From Lytechinus variegatus (Eukaryota > Echinodermata > Echinoidea > Temnopleuroida > Toxopneustidae), in contig NC_054746.1 of NCBI RefSeq assembly GCF_018143015.1, forward strand, positions 39,372,687 to 39,436,686: 64,000 nt of DNA, read 5' to 3'. The notes under the pieces were generated by a model. It was not told the DNA's origin. It searched no databases and was given only the letters and a program-made list of their open reading frames with translations. Below, in pieces: positions 62,492 through 64,000 of the stretch (the first letter of the stretch is position 1; every line of letters starts with the position of its first letter). The translations under genes were made by a program, and so were the position numbers.

Positions 62492-64000
62492 ATGAAAATA
62501 CTTACCTGATTTTCTTATTTACGAGATAACTCATACATCTACTTGATTTGCTAGTTCAGCCCTCTGGACTGCCATACCCGAATAGAACTCCCAAGGATTT
62601 AAAAAGCGCGAGCGCGCCCTCTCCCGTTCAGGCTTACTACCCATGATCACCGCGCAACTAGCGTCCATCTTCCTCACCTTTCGCAAGCCCATACGTTGAA
62701 ACATGTTGCTACGCAAGGCGGAGGGTCGGTGGGAGGGTATCAAGTAGATGTATGAGTTATCTCGTAAATAAGAAAATCAGGTAAGTATTTTCATAATTTA
62801 CTTCAATAACTCCATACATCTACTTGATTTGCTAGACCAGCACGGACTCAAACCGTAGGGAGGCATGTTTTCAATTGTAAGCCTAAGAAAATTTAAAAGA
62901 AAAAACAAAAACAACGAAATTTAGGGAGAGGGGGAAAAAAGCCGCAGCTGCTTTAAGCGCCGAAGCAGCAAATCTCGCCTCGCTGGACGGAATGTCCTTC
63001 AAGTAGAAAGAAGTGAAGGAGTTAGTTGAGCGCCAAAAGGCGGCCCTCAAAAATGTCCTCGAGAGGAATGCCCTGTATACTCAGGAATACTAAGTATCAT
63101 GGGCCCTCGGCCTAGTGTCAGGAGAACAACATCACCTGCTGACTAGAGCGTAAGAATCGAAATTTGTTGAAAATTTCAACAAGAATCGTGATCGGAAAAC
63201 TGAAGCTTTTAAGGCTCAGTAAGTGATCAATCGACCAATCTGAGAAGGCGAGATATCTCAGAACCCCTACCGAAATTTAAGCGTGCCGCTTGCTAGTAAC
63301 TAGCATGCGACTAGCAGGGCACTCGCTTAATAAGCGAGTGCATGCTAGCGAACAGTCCCTGCTCGCTAAAAGATCGCTTAACTATTACTCTGCACGCATA
63401 TCACACGCTTAATAAGCTAACCGCATGCCAGTTACTAGCATGCCGCAAGCTTGCGCAAGCTAGTCGCACGCTTCCCGCAAGCTTGGAAATTTCTGTAGGG
63501 GAAGCCTCCGCGTGGGAGAAAGCGCCCAGAATTCGATATCTGTCTCAAATGCGTGAGGGCAGAAATCTGCAGAATTCTGATAGAGAGCTGTGGTAAAAAG
63601 TTACTAGCGGTCCGAAGGGGACCAGGAACGACGGAGAGTAGGGATTTAGGAAGAAAACCACTCGTAAGGCAGACAAGGGTCGAGAAAGCGACTGAGTGCC
63701 ATCCTGTTAATAAGGAATGCCGCGGACATGTTGCCTATGTAGAATAGAGCAGTCTGGTCAAAACAGCTCAACCGGGCGTGTCAGGGATACAGCGCGGTAC
63801 ACATCACGACAAAAGTGTGTTAGACCGAGTGATCGAGAGAGAACTCAGGATCCCCTTTCTCCCATACTGATTGAAGCACCCATCTGAGGGTGCAGTGCCC
63901 GCGGTGGAAGAGGTGGCTTGGCTCAAGCCACCATCGCCGAGAGAGCCCGTGAGGCTAGGCTGCGATGGCTGTCCGCTGGGCGGGGGAATCCCTAGCAGCA
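62492..64000 (-). mobile_element. DIRS-like tyrosine-recombinase retroelement fossil (partial, continues past the window)
   Basis: GC-rich block unlike its surroundings. Minus strand near 62955-63040 shows a stretch of the DIRS/Ngaro tyrosine-recombinase C-terminus type (STNSFTSFYLKDIPSSEARF). A 57-bp perfect inverted repeat (62492-62548 and 62739-62795) flanks a short coding-like segment, in keeping with the inverted repeats DIRS elements carry. The copy is broken, with several breaks, and truncated by the window. The identical inverted arms suggest a fairly recent insertion or repair. Family call is from the recombinase-like stretch only. Confidence 0.5.

Overview
The window looks like animal nuclear DNA from a marine invertebrate deuterostome, most likely an echinoderm such as a sea urchin. 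The evidence is four vertebrate-type genes broken into many GT-AG introns, an AT-rich background, long 3' UTRs, and introns crowded with foldback elements, TIR elements, a tRNA-headed SINE and a tandem repeat with the ACCTTTGACCTTGG core. The species assignment is inference. No bacterial, organellar or CRISPR-like sequence was seen.

Layout. 1-2703: flanking repeats. 2704-20749 (+): a complete ten-exon ARHGAP11A-type RhoGAP gene, 1322 codons plus stop, with a 3' UTR to about 22.9 kb. 24.56-33.37 kb (-): AP2S1, the sigma subunit of the clathrin adaptor AP-2. Exons 2-4 are certain; exon 1, which should contribute only the start Met, is not resolved. 35583-47681 (+): POLR1C, the shared Pol I/Pol III subunit RPAC1, eleven exons and 347 residues, with every exon phase closing. 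47.7-56.2 kb: untranslated or intergenic DNA with foldback elements and a LINE tail. 56169-61927 (-): the 3' part of PTK7, with three Ig segments, a TM helix and a pseudokinase; its N-terminal exons lie beyond the window. 62.5-64.0 kb: a broken DIRS-like (tyrosine-recombinase) retroelement fossil that runs off the edge.

The genes do not form a pathway. They are housekeeping or cell-biology loci: a mitotic RhoA GAP, endocytosis, rRNA and tRNA synthesis, and planar-cell-polarity/Wnt signalling. AP2S1 and POLR1C are divergently arranged around a GC-rich stretch near 35.35-35.58 kb.

The most interesting observation is a set of three nearly identical 148-149 nt sequences in introns 6, 9 and 10 of POLR1C. 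Each has hairpin 1 with an internal pocket, an ANANNA hinge, a second foldable segment, and ACA exactly three nucleotides before homology stops. That is the H/ACA snoRNA architecture, so POLR1C appears to host a small multicopy snoRNA family. Other structures worth a look are a 3.0-kb TIR element carrying eight direct copies of GTGAGTGACACGACA (ARHGAP11A intron 2), a possible relative in AP2S1 intron 1, a SINE with a 7SL/Alu-domain-like head, a foldback nested in another foldback, and an 8-bp-TSD (hAT-like) element inserted in another foldback.
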